From: an uncultured Holdemanella sp.
GTDB lineage: Bacteria > Bacillota_I > Bacilli_A > Erysipelotrichales > Erysipelotrichaceae
DNA: 64,000 nt
Reading direction: 5' to 3'
Assembly (NCBI RefSeq): GCF_934754935.1
Contig: NZ_CAKVJB010000011.1
Location: forward strand, 1-64,000
Part shown: positions 43,856 to 52,358 of the stretch, one piece after another
Position numbering within the stretch: the stretch's first letter is position 1
Layout: each line of letters starts with the position of its first letter
The notes under the pieces: model-generated
Databases searched by the model: none
What the model was told of the DNA's origin: nothing
The model's input: the letters and a program-made list of their open reading frames with translations, nothing else
Translations under genes and position numbers: made by a program

Positions 43856-44423
43856 ATTATCTAGAATATTATCGTGTATAGGGATTGTTTTAGTTGTTTG
43901 TTCTATTTCTTTATGTGCTTATAATGTATATGATTCGTTTCGATCTTATTTTGTTTCTCAACAAAAGATGAATGAGTATCATGTTGTAAAGACAAGTGTT
44001 GGTTCTATACCGGATTATGTATTAAATCCGGATATGGATATGCCAGAAGTGGATGTGAATGGAATGTCTTGTATTGGTACTTTAGAAATTCCAAGTTTAG
44101 ATTTGAATCTTTGTGTTACAAGTACATTTAGTGATGATAATATGAAACAACTTCCTTGCAGGTATTATGGGAGTGTTTATAAGAAGAATATGGTGATTGT
44201 AGCCCATAATTATTGGTTTCATTTTGGTAGGTTGAATACATTAAAAAGTGGGGATGAAGTAATTTTTACGGATGCTTCTGGAAACCAGTTTAAATATAGT
44301 GTTGACGCAATGGATGTAGTAGGACCAGAAAGTGTATCTGAAGTAACCAATGGCAAGTGGCCACTTACTTTAGTGACTTGTACTTTGGATAGTCAAAATA
44401 GAATTGTTGTGAGGTGTAAGTAG
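43845..44423 (+). CDS. Second sortase of the pilus island (single anchor, class not settled)
   Basis: 192 residues with one N-terminal helix (ILSCIGIVLVVCSISLCAYNVY). GTLEIPSLDLNLCV opens the sortase barrel; catalytic His in VIVAHNYWFHFG, Cys in LTLVTCTLDSQNRIVVRC with the final Arg. It is short and lacks the C-terminal helix of class C enzymes. In comparable islands such an enzyme attaches the base pilin or the finished pilus to the wall, here possibly through the LPNSG subunit encoded upstream. Confidence 0.88.
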   Translation: MKNRLSRILSCIGIVLVVCSISLCAYNVYDSFRSYFVSQQKMNEYHVVKTSVGSIPDYVLNPDMDMPEVDVNGMSCIGTLEIPSLDLNLCVTSTFSDDNMKQLPCRYYGSVYKKNMVIVAHNYWFHFGRLNTLKSGDEVIFTDASGNQFKYSVDAMDVVGPESVSEVTNGKWPLTLVTCTLDSQNRIVVRCK

Positions 44424-44468
44424 GATGCTTATTTTGTCAGAGGTAAGGGGGAACTGCGTAAAATTTAT

Positions 44469-44496
44469 TTGCATTTTTCAAAAAGTGTGGTATATT
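44469..44496 (+). promoter_or_regulatory. Promoter of the Abi-linked small RNA, copy 2
   Basis: TTGCAT (44469-44474), 16-base spacer, TATATT (44491-44496). The 64-base block 44447-44510 differs from 52223-52286 at only two positions. Confidence 0.85.
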
Positions 44497-44502
44497 AATT
44501 AT

Positions 44503-44560
44503 GACGAAGGAGTGCACTGTGGCGCTCAACCTGGAGGGATACGTCCTTCCAGTTTTTTTA
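44503..44560 (+). ncRNA. Two-hairpin small RNA convergent with Abi_2 gene (copy 2)
   Basis: Predicted RNA of about 58 nt. Hairpin 1: GAGTGC (44510-44515), loop ACTGTG, GCGCTC (44522-44527). Three-base linker. Hairpin 2: CTGGAGGGA (44531-44539), loop TACG, TCCTTCCAG (44544-44552), then seven T. It aligns without gaps to the RNA at 52279. All 15 base pairs are preserved although eight of them have changed identity. It reads toward the Abi stop codon, which is 32 bases beyond. Structured RNAs linked to abiF genes have been described, and AbiF has been reported to be held by an RNA antitoxin. Confidence 0.8.
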
Positions 44561-44591
44561 TACAATATAAAAAATCTGCATGAAGCAGATT

Positions 44592-45641
44592 TTAATCGTC
44601 CGAAATTATCGATATTATTAATTTTATAATTCTAATTTTTTTAATGTTGTAATCATTTTCTTCTATTGATGGAAAATTTAAACTGCTATCACAAAAACCT
44701 ATTTTATCAGATACGATTTTTAATGTTTTTATTGCCTCAATCATTTTGGAATTTTCAATTCTCTTCTCTTTTATTGTGTTAATAAAAAATGGAATTATGG
44801 GTTCATAATGATTTGTTACATTGCGAATTCTTCTCAATAATTCTAATTGACCTGAGAAATCAAAAATATCTTTAACACGTATTTTATTAATTTCTATATT
44901 TTTCATCTTAGACAGTATCCATCTTTGAGACCCACTATCTAACATCATATAAAGAATATGCAATTCTCCTAATGTTAAAGCATTAGCAATAACCCAAAAG
45001 GGAACTTTATGTTGTAATTTGATATAGTGCGAAATCAAGGTGTTACGTGATTCGTCGCTAATACCTAATCCTATGTTATATATTTTTTCTAACAAGCATG
45101 TTCTGGATTCTATTGGGTATTCTGAATATAAATATTTACTTTTCTGGATAATGTTATAAAAGTTAGCACAAAATCTAGGAAGATTTTCTCTTGCTGGATT
45201 ATTCAAAAAAGCATTTATTTCTTCTAAGTACTTAATACAATATATATCTTTAGATAGCCCGGTCAAACAATTTTCATTATATAATGAGCAAATGCGACTT
45301 ACTAGTAAATTTTTAAATTTTCTTTCAAAATTACCAATATATTCAAAAAATATTGTAGACATAGAATCATCTAATTTTGCAATTTCTTCAATAGAATCAA
45401 TTAATGTGTCATGACCATACTGATGAAGTTTGGCTTTTATACCGTTTTTTTCAACGGTAATATGTCCAGTCGCAAAAAATTCTTTATATGGGTTTATTAT
45501 CGAAATATAATTTCTGTTTTCTAAAATATATTTTTGATTTTCTAACACTATTATTTTCTTATTTTCTTTTAAATATTTGATTTGCTCATCTATCGTCTTA
45601 TATGTTTTATATGCTAAATTTTCATCGTTAAACTCATCCAT
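44592..45641 (-). CDS. Abi_2 (AbiF-type) HEPN protein, copy 2
   Basis: 349 residues. TIDEQIKYLKENKKIIV and NRNYISIINPYKEFFATG are the Abi_2 signature; FERKFKNLLVSRI is the conserved central helix. IRRIRNVTNHYEPIIPF contains the HEPN motif R-N-x3-H at residues 273-278, the putative RNase site. It is clearly paralogous to the gene at 52359 (MDEFN start, the same NPYKEFFAT and NHYEP blocks). A minus-strand terminator AAAATCTGC/GCAGATTTT overlaps its stop. Length is typical of AbiF. Expected role: growth arrest during infection, controlled by the convergent RNA. Confidence 0.9.
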   Translation of the reverse strand: MDEFNDENLAYKTYKTIDEQIKYLKENKKIIVLENQKYILENRNYISIINPYKEFFATGHITVEKNGIKAKLHQYGHDTLIDSIEEIAKLDDSMSTIFFEYIGNFERKFKNLLVSRICSLYNENCLTGLSKDIYCIKYLEEINAFLNNPARENLPRFCANFYNIIQKSKYLYSEYPIESRTCLLEKIYNIGLGISDESRNTLISHYIKLQHKVPFWVIANALTLGELHILYMMLDSGSQRWILSKMKNIEINKIRVKDIFDFSGQLELLRRIRNVTNHYEPIIPFFINTIKEKRIENSKMIEAIKTLKIVSDKIGFCDSSLNFPSIEENDYNIKKIRIIKLIISIISDD

Positions 45642-46038
45642 TTGATTACTCCTGTTTTTATATTAAATATTTTATCATGCAATTAGTTAGATTACGATAT
45701 AAAGCCTTTCCTAAAAAGCAAAAAAAGAGATGTCCTATTTGTGCACATCTCTAAATTAACAATATTTTCTTAATTAAATGACATTGATATAAAACCTGGT
45801 TCGAAATATGTATTCAAAGACTCATCTAACTAATCGTTGTTTTGGAATAAGGTGTGGTAAGGACCTCCTAAAAGTAGTCAAGCTACAGGTTTAAAATATA
45901 CAAATCCACATTCACATATTCAATTTTACAAATTAACAAAACCGTCTTCAACCACGGTTATTAAAGGTTGAAAGAAAGGAGAAGTATGTTGTAAATGACC
46001 AGCTAGATGGGTCAATTACAATATACCAAGTAAAAAAT
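45642..46038. other. Intergenic stretch with a minus-strand terminator and a broken reading frame
   Basis: The minus-strand hairpin AGAGATGT/ACATCTCT at 45729-45755 is followed by seven T on the minus strand, so some leftward transcript ends here. On the plus strand a frame reading NPHSHIQFYKLTKPSSTTVIKG (20 or fewer residues at a time, about 45899-45972) and another leading into the next gene look like scraps of a lost protein. Confidence 0.4.
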
Positions 46039-46566
46039 ATGATATTATATCACGGAACAACTTTAAGTAGAGGAAAGGAGATAATTAAAGATCATTGTAT
46101 TAAACATGATATATCAAGAGTATATACAAATACAGGAAAATTAGATTGTGATACAACTAATGGATATGTTTATTTAACGCCTAATATAGAAACTGCATAT
46201 TTTTATGGGAACTTAAACTCGCTTCGTTCTGAAACAAAAGATGATTTAAAATATGTTTATATATTTAAAGTGGAAATCAATGAAGATAAATTATTGCCAG
46301 ATTATGATGATTTAAAAATCAAAAAAATTAAAAGTAAAGATGTAACTTGGAAAGAAAGTATCGCAATTTGCAAATCTGCAAGAGTGGATGAAGATGTTAA
46401 TGTGAATAAAGCTGAGTATTTAATGCTTCCAAATACTATGAATTTTAAAGAAACAAAAGATAATCTTAACTTAGTTCGTGAACTGAGCAAATCTGAAGTA
46501 CAAAGTTTAGATGCTAATGTTGTTTTGAAAGAAATTTTAAGTAAATGGAGTTGGCAAAAATTATAG
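46039..46566 (+). CDS. ADP-ribosyltransferase-fold-like protein, possible toxin
   Basis: 175 residues. It opens ILYHGTTLSRGKEII and continues GYVYLTPNIETAYFYGN, the His-Thr and Tyr elements seen in ART/PARP-like folds such as DUF3990 toxins; a matching acidic residue cannot be fixed by eye. ATG 46039 has no ribosome binding site, and the frame stays open upstream for at least 25 codons (KEKYVVNDQLDGSITIYQVK), with AAAGGAG inside it. The gene may be N-terminally truncated or fused. Placed between an Abi gene and an AAA ATPase in a defence-rich zone. Confidence 0.5.
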   Translation: MILYHGTTLSRGKEIIKDHCIKHDISRVYTNTGKLDCDTTNGYVYLTPNIETAYFYGNLNSLRSETKDDLKYVYIFKVEINEDKLLPDYDDLKIKKIKSKDVTWKESIAICKSARVDEDVNVNKAEYLMLPNTMNFKETKDNLNLVRELSKSEVQSLDANVVLKEILSKWSWQKL

Positions 46567-46956
46567 TTTGTTTATAGTCGTAATTTACGAACATAAATGA
46601 TAACTAAAAAATGTAAAATTTTGAGCATTTAGAAATATTCAAATTTGATTATATTGATATCTTCCATAATTACTTTAAAATCTGATGGATTAATTGATTT
46701 TGCTTTTAAGACTTCAAATGGTAATATATACCCAAAAAAAATCTATATCTGATACTGGATTAGAAAATATTTCTACAGTTGAATTTGAAGGTCGTACAAA
46801 TAAATAATTTACGATTAAATAATAAAGTCATCTTTTGTGATTTACATACATACATACATTCATTCATTAATTAATTAATTATCTGGTTTTTATGGATTAT
46901 GTAAAAACATTGGAATTTTAGATATAATAAGAAAGTGTATTATGGGGTGATTGAAT
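46567..46956. other. Gene-free AT-rich stretch
   Basis: About 390 bases without a supported gene. It contains the tetranucleotide tract at 46843-46882. TATAAT at 46923-46928 may be the -10 of the ATPase gene. Confidence 0.4.
46843..46882 (+). repeat. Tetranucleotide microsatellite
   Basis: Four TACA units grade into two TTCA units and then about three TTAA units, 40 bases in all. A slippage-prone tract about 75 bases before the ATPase start. Confidence 0.9.
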
Positions 46957-48009
46957 ATGTTAAAAAGGTTTACCGTACGCAACTACAAGAATTTTAAAGA
47001 TGAGATTTCGCTTGATTTTAGTAAAATTGGTGAATATTCATTTAATGAGGATTGTCTTTCGATGAGGTTGATTTATGGTCGTAATACGACGGGAAAGACA
47101 AATTTTGGTAGGGCACTTCTTGATATTAAATCTTTATTGTGTGGTATGCAAAATAGTGGCTTGATCAATGAGGCTGGCGCGGCAAAGTTTAAATATGAGT
47201 TTAAATTTAACAATGATGAAGTTGTTTATAAGTATTCTAGATTTGCGAATACAGAGTTATGTGATGAAGAATTATCAATAAATGGTAAAGCTATTTTTAA
47301 GTGTGATTTTAAAAATAATAAATTTGATTTTCAGGGTTTAGATAGAATGAATACAAACCTTTATTTCATGAATGATAATCATACTTTATCTTTTCTAAGA
47401 TGGTTCATTCATAATTCAGCTTTTAGCGATGATTCTGTTTTGATTCAATTATTTGAATATGTACGTAAAATGGGCATGATTACTGTGGGACATGATTTGT
47501 TGTATTCTAATAGAAATTTTCTTGAGGATTTAAAAAATCCAGTTTATCTACAAAGCTTTGAAGATTTTTTGAATTTAATGGGGATTGAATGTAAATTGAT
47601 TTTACAAGAATTGCCAGATGGTCAGGCTGAATTATATTTTTCTCAAAATAAGTTAGTTCCATTCTATAGTACTGCATCAAGTGGAACGTTGGCATTGACA
47701 AGTCTTTATCAAAAAATAGTGTCTAATCCTTCATTGATCTATTTAGATGATTTTGATGCTTTTTATCATTATGAAATGGCAGAAAAATTAATTTGTTATT
47801 TCAAAAATAAATACCCAGAATGTCAATTGATTATGACATCCCATAATACGAATTTAATGACAAATAAAATTATGCGTCCAGACTGTTTATGTCTTTTATC
47901 AAGTAGAGGTACATTAACGGCTTTTTGTGATGCGACTGAAAGAGAGTTGCGTGAAGGGCACAATTTAGAAAAGATGTATATTAGTGGAGAATTTGAAAAG
48001 TATGAATGA
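46957..48009 (+). CDS. AAA_21-type ATPase, candidate defence protein
   Basis: 350 residues. ATG at 46957 follows GGGGTGAT. FTVRNYKNFKDEISLDFSK is the N-terminal strand-rich ABC/SMC-like start, YGRNTTGKTNFG the Walker A loop, SSGTLALTSLYQKI a signature-like loop, SLIYLDDFDAFYH the Walker B, and MTSHNTNL the switch His. This is the OLD/RloA/AbiLii-like ATPase group, often paired with a nuclease or toxin. No nuclease domain is fused here, and the neighbours are an ART-like gene upstream and trkA downstream. A defence role is inferred from family and location. Confidence 0.8.
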   Translation: MLKRFTVRNYKNFKDEISLDFSKIGEYSFNEDCLSMRLIYGRNTTGKTNFGRALLDIKSLLCGMQNSGLINEAGAAKFKYEFKFNNDEVVYKYSRFANTELCDEELSINGKAIFKCDFKNNKFDFQGLDRMNTNLYFMNDNHTLSFLRWFIHNSAFSDDSVLIQLFEYVRKMGMITVGHDLLYSNRNFLEDLKNPVYLQSFEDFLNLMGIECKLILQELPDGQAELYFSQNKLVPFYSTASSGTLALTSLYQKIVSNPSLIYLDDFDAFYHYEMAEKLICYFKNKYPECQLIMTSHNTNLMTNKIMRPDCLCLLSSRGTLTAFCDATERELREGHNLEKMYISGEFEKYE

Positions 48010-48119
48010 TTTGTCTTTTGGCTTTGACAATGTGTTCATTGGTTGTAGTCAATATGCTTATTGTGTTCATTACAACCATTTGTTGCACTAGTTTTTATAC
48101 ATGATTTGTATTATACTTG

Positions 48120-48152
48120 AGATGATTCCATATGGGAATTCATTTTTTTTGG
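48120..48152 (+). promoter_or_regulatory. Hairpin with T run just before the trkA ribosome binding site
   Basis: GATTCC/GGAATTC hairpin (bulged) followed by eight T, then GGAGGAG and the trkA ATG. It could be a weak attenuator or the end of an upstream transcript. Confidence 0.35.
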
Positions 48153-48159
48153 AGGAGTT

Positions 48160-49518
48160 ATGAAAATTATTGTAGTGGGTGATGGAAAAGTTGGATTTGC
48201 GATTGCGAAACAATTAAACCAGGAAGGTCATGATATTACAGTGGTTGAAAATAAATCGAGTGTTCTATCGAGTACCATGAATCAGTTGGATATTGTTGGT
48301 GTACAGGGAAATGGTGCGAGTTTAGATACTTTAATGGAAGCTCGTGTTTCATCTTCGGATTTGTTGATTGCGGCTACATCAACGGATGAGGTTAATATTA
48401 TTTGTTGTTTATTGGCAAAAAAATTGGGTGCAAGACATACGATTGCACGTATTCGTAATCCGGAATACAACAATACCGTTCGTTTGATTAAGGATGAATT
48501 GGGGTTGAGTATGAGTATCAATCCGGAGCAGGCAGCGGCTCGTGAAATTTTGCGTGCCATTCGTTTCTCAAATTCCATTAGGGTTTCTTCTTTTGCAAAA
48601 GGAAGAATTGAACTTGCGGAAGTGAAGATTACAGAGAATTCGCCACTTTCAAATATGCGTATTTGCGACATCAATCGTCGTATGAAAAGTGAAGTATTAT
48701 TTGTGGCAATTCAACGTAATGGTGAAGTGATTATCCCAAATGGTAATACAGTAATCTATGAAAATGATCGTGTCACATTAACGGGTTCGACTACTCAGCT
48801 TGAAAAGTTCTTTATTAAAGTTGGCATTTTAAGTAATCGTACTGTAAATGAAGTAATGATTGTTGGTGGTGGAAGAATCACATACTATTTGACAAATATG
48901 TTGTTAGAGCTTGGTATGGATGTAAAGATCATCGAAATCAATAAAGAAAAGTGTGTGAATTTGGTTGAAAAATTCCCTCATGCTACAGTCATCAATGGGG
49001 ATGGAACGGATCATGAATTATTATTGAGTGAATCTTTAGAAGAAATGGATGCGTTTATTGCACTGACAGATAATGATGAGGAGAATGTCATTATTTCAAT
49101 GTTTGCCCAGTCTCATGGTGTTACACATGTACTTCCTAAGGTAAATCGTGTTTCTTTAGGCTTCTTGTTGGATAAGCTAGGGCTTGAGAATTCGATTACG
49201 CCTAAGTTTATTACGGCCAATCAAATTGTACAGTATGTTCGTGCTATGCAAAATTCTGTGGGTTCGAATGTTGAATCTTTGATCAAACTTGTAAATGATA
49301 TGGTAGAGGCATTGGAATTTAGAGTGCGTGACAATTGTCGTTTTATTGATGTGCCCATTAAGGATCTAAATATTCGTAAGGGTATCATCATTGCGTATGT
49401 AACGCATAAGGGCGTTTCAAAAGTCGCAACCGGAGATACGCGTATTCAATTGTCAGATACAGTTATTATTATTAGTAAAGTTGCAGGATTGAGGGATATT
49501 AATGATTTACTATCTTAA
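48160..49518 (+). CDS. trkA: Trk potassium uptake regulatory subunit TrkA
   Basis: 452 residues made of two RCK units. The first Rossmann domain begins MKIIVVGDGKVGFAIAKQL with acidic VVENKSS, the second MIVGGGRITYYLTNMLLE with IIEINKE; each is followed by a TrkA_C domain. It binds NAD(H) or nucleotides on the cytoplasmic face and gates the TrkH channel. The stop overlaps trkH by 17 bases, so the two are co-translated. GGAGGAG precedes the ATG. Confidence 0.97.
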   Translation: MKIIVVGDGKVGFAIAKQLNQEGHDITVVENKSSVLSSTMNQLDIVGVQGNGASLDTLMEARVSSSDLLIAATSTDEVNIICCLLAKKLGARHTIARIRNPEYNNTVRLIKDELGLSMSINPEQAAAREILRAIRFSNSIRVSSFAKGRIELAEVKITENSPLSNMRICDINRRMKSEVLFVAIQRNGEVIIPNGNTVIYENDRVTLTGSTTQLEKFFIKVGILSNRTVNEVMIVGGGRITYYLTNMLLELGMDVKIIEINKEKCVNLVEKFPHATVINGDGTDHELLLSESLEEMDAFIALTDNDEENVIISMFAQSHGVTHVLPKVNRVSLGFLLDKLGLENSITPKFITANQIVQYVRAMQNSVGSNVESLIKLVNDMVEALEFRVRDNCRFIDVPIKDLNIRKGIIIAYVTHKGVSKVATGDTRIQLSDTVIIISKVAGLRDINDLLS

Positions 49519-51022
49519 GCACAATTTACATAAATTAAACTGGGCTATGATTGGTAACGTATTGGGTATGGTTTTAATTGCGCAAGCTTGCCTAATGGTT
49601 TTACCAGTCATTGTGGATTTGATCTATCATGAAGGATTGTATGATTCTTATTTAATTGTGATTGGAATCTGTCTAGTTTTAGGATATGCATTAACGCGTA
49701 CGCGTACAAGAATGAATAACTATTTTGCGAAAGATGGAATGATTGCGGTAGGCCTTGCGTGGATCGTTGTATCTTTCTTTGGTGGTTTGCCATTTTATTT
49801 GTCGGGTGAAATCCCTTCTTTTGTGGATTGTTTCTTTGAAGCCGTTAGTGGATTTACAACAACCGGATCGAGTATTTTAACGGAAGTTGAGAATTTGAAG
49901 CATGCCACACTCTTCTGGCGTAGCTTTACCCACTGGATTGGTGGTATGGGTATCTTAGTCTTTATTTTGGCTTTACTTCCAAAATCGAATGATCGTGATA
50001 TGCATATTATGCGTGCAGAAGCGCCAGGTCCTACGATTGGTAAGCTTGTGCCTCGTATGCGTCAATCGGCTATGATTTTATATACCATGTATATGGGTCT
50101 TACTGTCATTCAGGTGATTTTACTTTTAATTGGTAAGATGCCACTATTTGATGCGCTTTGTAACACATTTGGTACGGCTGGTACCGGTGGTTTTGCGATT
50201 AAGAATACAAGTATTGGTGCCTACCACAATTCATATTATGAAATTATCATTACGATTTTTATGATTTTGTTTGGTGTCAACTTCAATATGTATTACTTCC
50301 TTTTAATTAAAGATTTTAAACAAGTCTTTAAAAATGAAGAGTTACGTGCCTATTTAGGTGTAATTGTATTCTCTATTGTTTGTATCACATTGAATATTCT
50401 TTCTATGTACAACTTTGATGTATTGAAATCCATTCGTCTAGCTAGTTTTCAAGTGGGTTCAATCATTACGACAACGGGATATTCAAGTTGTGATTATAGT
50501 GTATGGCCACAATTTAGTAAGATGATTCTATTCTTATTAACCGTATGTGGTGCGAGTGCTGGTTCTACTGGTGGTGGTGTAAAAATTAGTCGTCTATTGA
50601 TCATTGTAAAGAAGATCAAGTTGGATATTCAAAAGTTATTGCATCCTCAAAAAGTAGAGGCGATCACAATGGATGGTAAAGTTGTGGATGCTGAGGTTGT
50701 CAATCAGATCATGGCTTATTTCTGTTGTTTTATCATTATTGTAGGAATCCTATTATTCTTGGTTTCCTTTAATAATTTTGATTTTGAAACAACGATCACA
50801 TCCGTTATGACATGTATTGGAAATGTGGGTCCTGGATTTGGTTTGTGTGGTCCAATGGGCAACTTCTCCATGTTTTCTGACTTTAGTAAGATCGTACTAT
50901 CTTTTGCGATGTTGATTGGTCGTTTGGAGATTTATCCAATTATTATTTTCTTGTCTCCAGTACTTGGAATTCGCAATGTTTCTAAATCATTTCATAAGCG
51001 CAAAAAAAGAAAATTTAATTAA
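49502..51022 (+). CDS. trkH: Trk potassium transporter membrane subunit TrkH
   Basis: 506 residues with about ten hydrophobic helices. The four selectivity-loop repeats are visible: AVSGFTTTGSS, TFGTAGTGGFA, TTTGYSSCDY and CIGNVGPGFGLCGP. HWIGGMGILVF and GASAGSTGGGVKISR are family hallmarks. It forms the potassium channel regulated by TrkA, encoded immediately upstream. A bidirectional terminator hairpin lies at 51157-51203. Confidence 0.97.
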   Translation: MIYYLKHNLHKLNWAMIGNVLGMVLIAQACLMVLPVIVDLIYHEGLYDSYLIVIGICLVLGYALTRTRTRMNNYFAKDGMIAVGLAWIVVSFFGGLPFYLSGEIPSFVDCFFEAVSGFTTTGSSILTEVENLKHATLFWRSFTHWIGGMGILVFILALLPKSNDRDMHIMRAEAPGPTIGKLVPRMRQSAMILYTMYMGLTVIQVILLLIGKMPLFDALCNTFGTAGTGGFAIKNTSIGAYHNSYYEIIITIFMILFGVNFNMYYFLLIKDFKQVFKNEELRAYLGVIVFSIVCITLNILSMYNFDVLKSIRLASFQVGSIITTTGYSSCDYSVWPQFSKMILFLLTVCGASAGSTGGGVKISRLLIIVKKIKLDIQKLLHPQKVEAITMDGKVVDAEVVNQIMAYFCCFIIIVGILLFLVSFNNFDFETTITSVMTCIGNVGPGFGLCGPMGNFSMFSDFSKIVLSFAMLIGRLEIYPIIIFLSPVLGIRNVSKSFHKRKKRKFN

Positions 51023-51156
51023 AGAATAATCATTTGTCTGGCAATGTTATTCAGTCAAAATAACGGCTTAATCAAGAGTTTATGATTCATTGCGTCTTCT
51101 TTTTTGGGAATATTTGAAGTATAAGATTAAATAGAGATGTATATAAAACTTGGCAA

Positions 51157-51203
51157 ATGAAAAGAGCCCATACAAATCATTTGATTTGGTGGGCTCTTTT
51201 TCT
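51157..51203. terminator. Bidirectional terminator between trkH and the IS remnant
   Basis: AAAGAGCCCA ... TGGGCTCTTT with inner CAAATCA/TGATTTG pairing, A-tract upstream and five T downstream. Confidence 0.8.
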
Positions 51204-51229
51204 AAGTAATAGCTAGTTTCAATTTCTCA

Positions 51230-52163
51230 ACGTAGACGATACGACTTTTTGATATCTTGCATACTGAATTCATTTTCATCTAAATTTGTTACAATGCATT
51301 CATATGTATCCTTTGTAATTTTAAAACGAACCAATCGACATTCAAAATCATAGAATGGAGTATCACCAAAATAATCAAATCGCTGATTTTGTGGCACAAA
51401 CTTATAGATTTCTGGATGTGCTTTTATTTCATTCGTCTGTTTTCTAGTCAATGTGCGTTTGACTTGCACATCAAATTCGTTATCTGAAAATGGTCCAAAA
51501 CTACGTAATATACCAGTGGAATAAATATTCTTGACTCGGACCAGATACTTATTTCCAGAATATTTAATCTTCTCAAAGGGATTGATGGATTCATATCCTC
51601 TGTCTGCAATGAATATAGCTTTGCTGTCTTTATAGCGTTCTTAATGCATCACGTTCATCCTGTACAGCCTGTCCTTGTAAAATAACATCATCATAGGTGT
51701 ATTCTAAAATATCATAGCTTGTATTCAGATGGTAGGCAGAGAATGGCTTGTCCGAATTATTGGCATTTTGGATTGTTGTTTTCTTATTCTTGATTTCAGA
51801 AGTAATAGGTAATGTAGAACCATCTACAGCTAAAAGATGGTATCCATTATATAACTTAGGCTTTCTTGTTCTGCCATTAAATAAATTGAATAAAATACGA
51901 AAAGTATCAGGTTGAATCTTATCTCTTGCCTGTATAAAAGAAGATACAGTTGGCGTATCAAGATTGTATCCAAGCAGTTTATACAGTTCATCTTTTAATG
52001 AACCGCCTTCTAATAACAAAACATTCATCAAGGTGTTCCCAAACAGGTGTTTCCTTTTGCAAGTAAAGTCTTTATCTGGCTTGACAACAAATAAAAAAGA
52101 GGATTCATCTAATTGATATATGCATTGTTTTAATATCTTTTTCATGTGTATAAATTTGTTCAT
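51230..52163 (-). pseudogene. IS4-family-type transposase, frameshifted and truncated
   Basis: ATG at 52163 opens a frame with LLAVDGSTLPI (DDE first Asp) and ends early at RDALRTL near 51630. After a one-base shift the homology continues RYKDSKAIFIADRGYESINP (second Asp), FEKIKYSGNKYLVRVKNIYS, and ends SYRLR then TGA where Trp is expected before EIETSY. The C-terminal third is missing. No terminal inverted repeats are evident. The element is dead and sits directly beside the third Abi/RNA cassette. Confidence 0.85.
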
Positions 52164-52244
52164 AAGTATGCTCCTGTAATCGTATATTTATAAACAAATA
52201 ACATATTTTTGAATCAGAGTGAGGGGGAACTACGTAAAATTTAT

Positions 52245-52272
52245 TTGCATTTTTCAAAAAGTGTGATATATT
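52245..52272 (+). promoter_or_regulatory. Promoter of the Abi-linked small RNA, copy 3
   Basis: TTGCAT (52245-52250), 16-base spacer, TATATT (52267-52272), within the 64-base block shared with copy 2. Confidence 0.85.
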
Positions 52273-52278
52273 AATTAT

Positions 52279-52337
52279 GACGAAGGTTGGCCCATTGGCT
52301 GACAGGGAGAGTGGATACGTCCATTCTCTTTTTTTTT
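52279..52337 (+). ncRNA. Two-hairpin small RNA convergent with Abi_2 gene (copy 3)
   Basis: Same layout as copy 2. Hairpin 1: GTTGGC (52286-52291), loop CCATTG, GCTGAC (52298-52303). Three-base linker. Hairpin 2: GAGAGTGGA (52307-52315), loop TACG, TCCATTCTC (52320-52328), then nine T. In the 42 bases after the shared block only 22 match copy 2, but pairing is kept throughout. Confidence 0.8.
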
Positions 52338-52358
52338 ATTTAGGATAAAAGAGCAACT

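Noticed and set aside
48120..48152. Hairpin before trkA considered as a potassium or c-di-AMP riboswitch
   Set aside because: Too short and lacking the conserved cores of the known ydaO or kimA leaders.
48282..48674. 130-codon minus-strand frame inside trkA
   Set aside because: Antisense shadow of a conserved gene, no start signals or recognisable domain.
51227..51469. 80-codon minus-strand frame taken as an independent gene
   Set aside because: It continues the transposase homology after a frameshift, so it belongs to the IS pseudogene.
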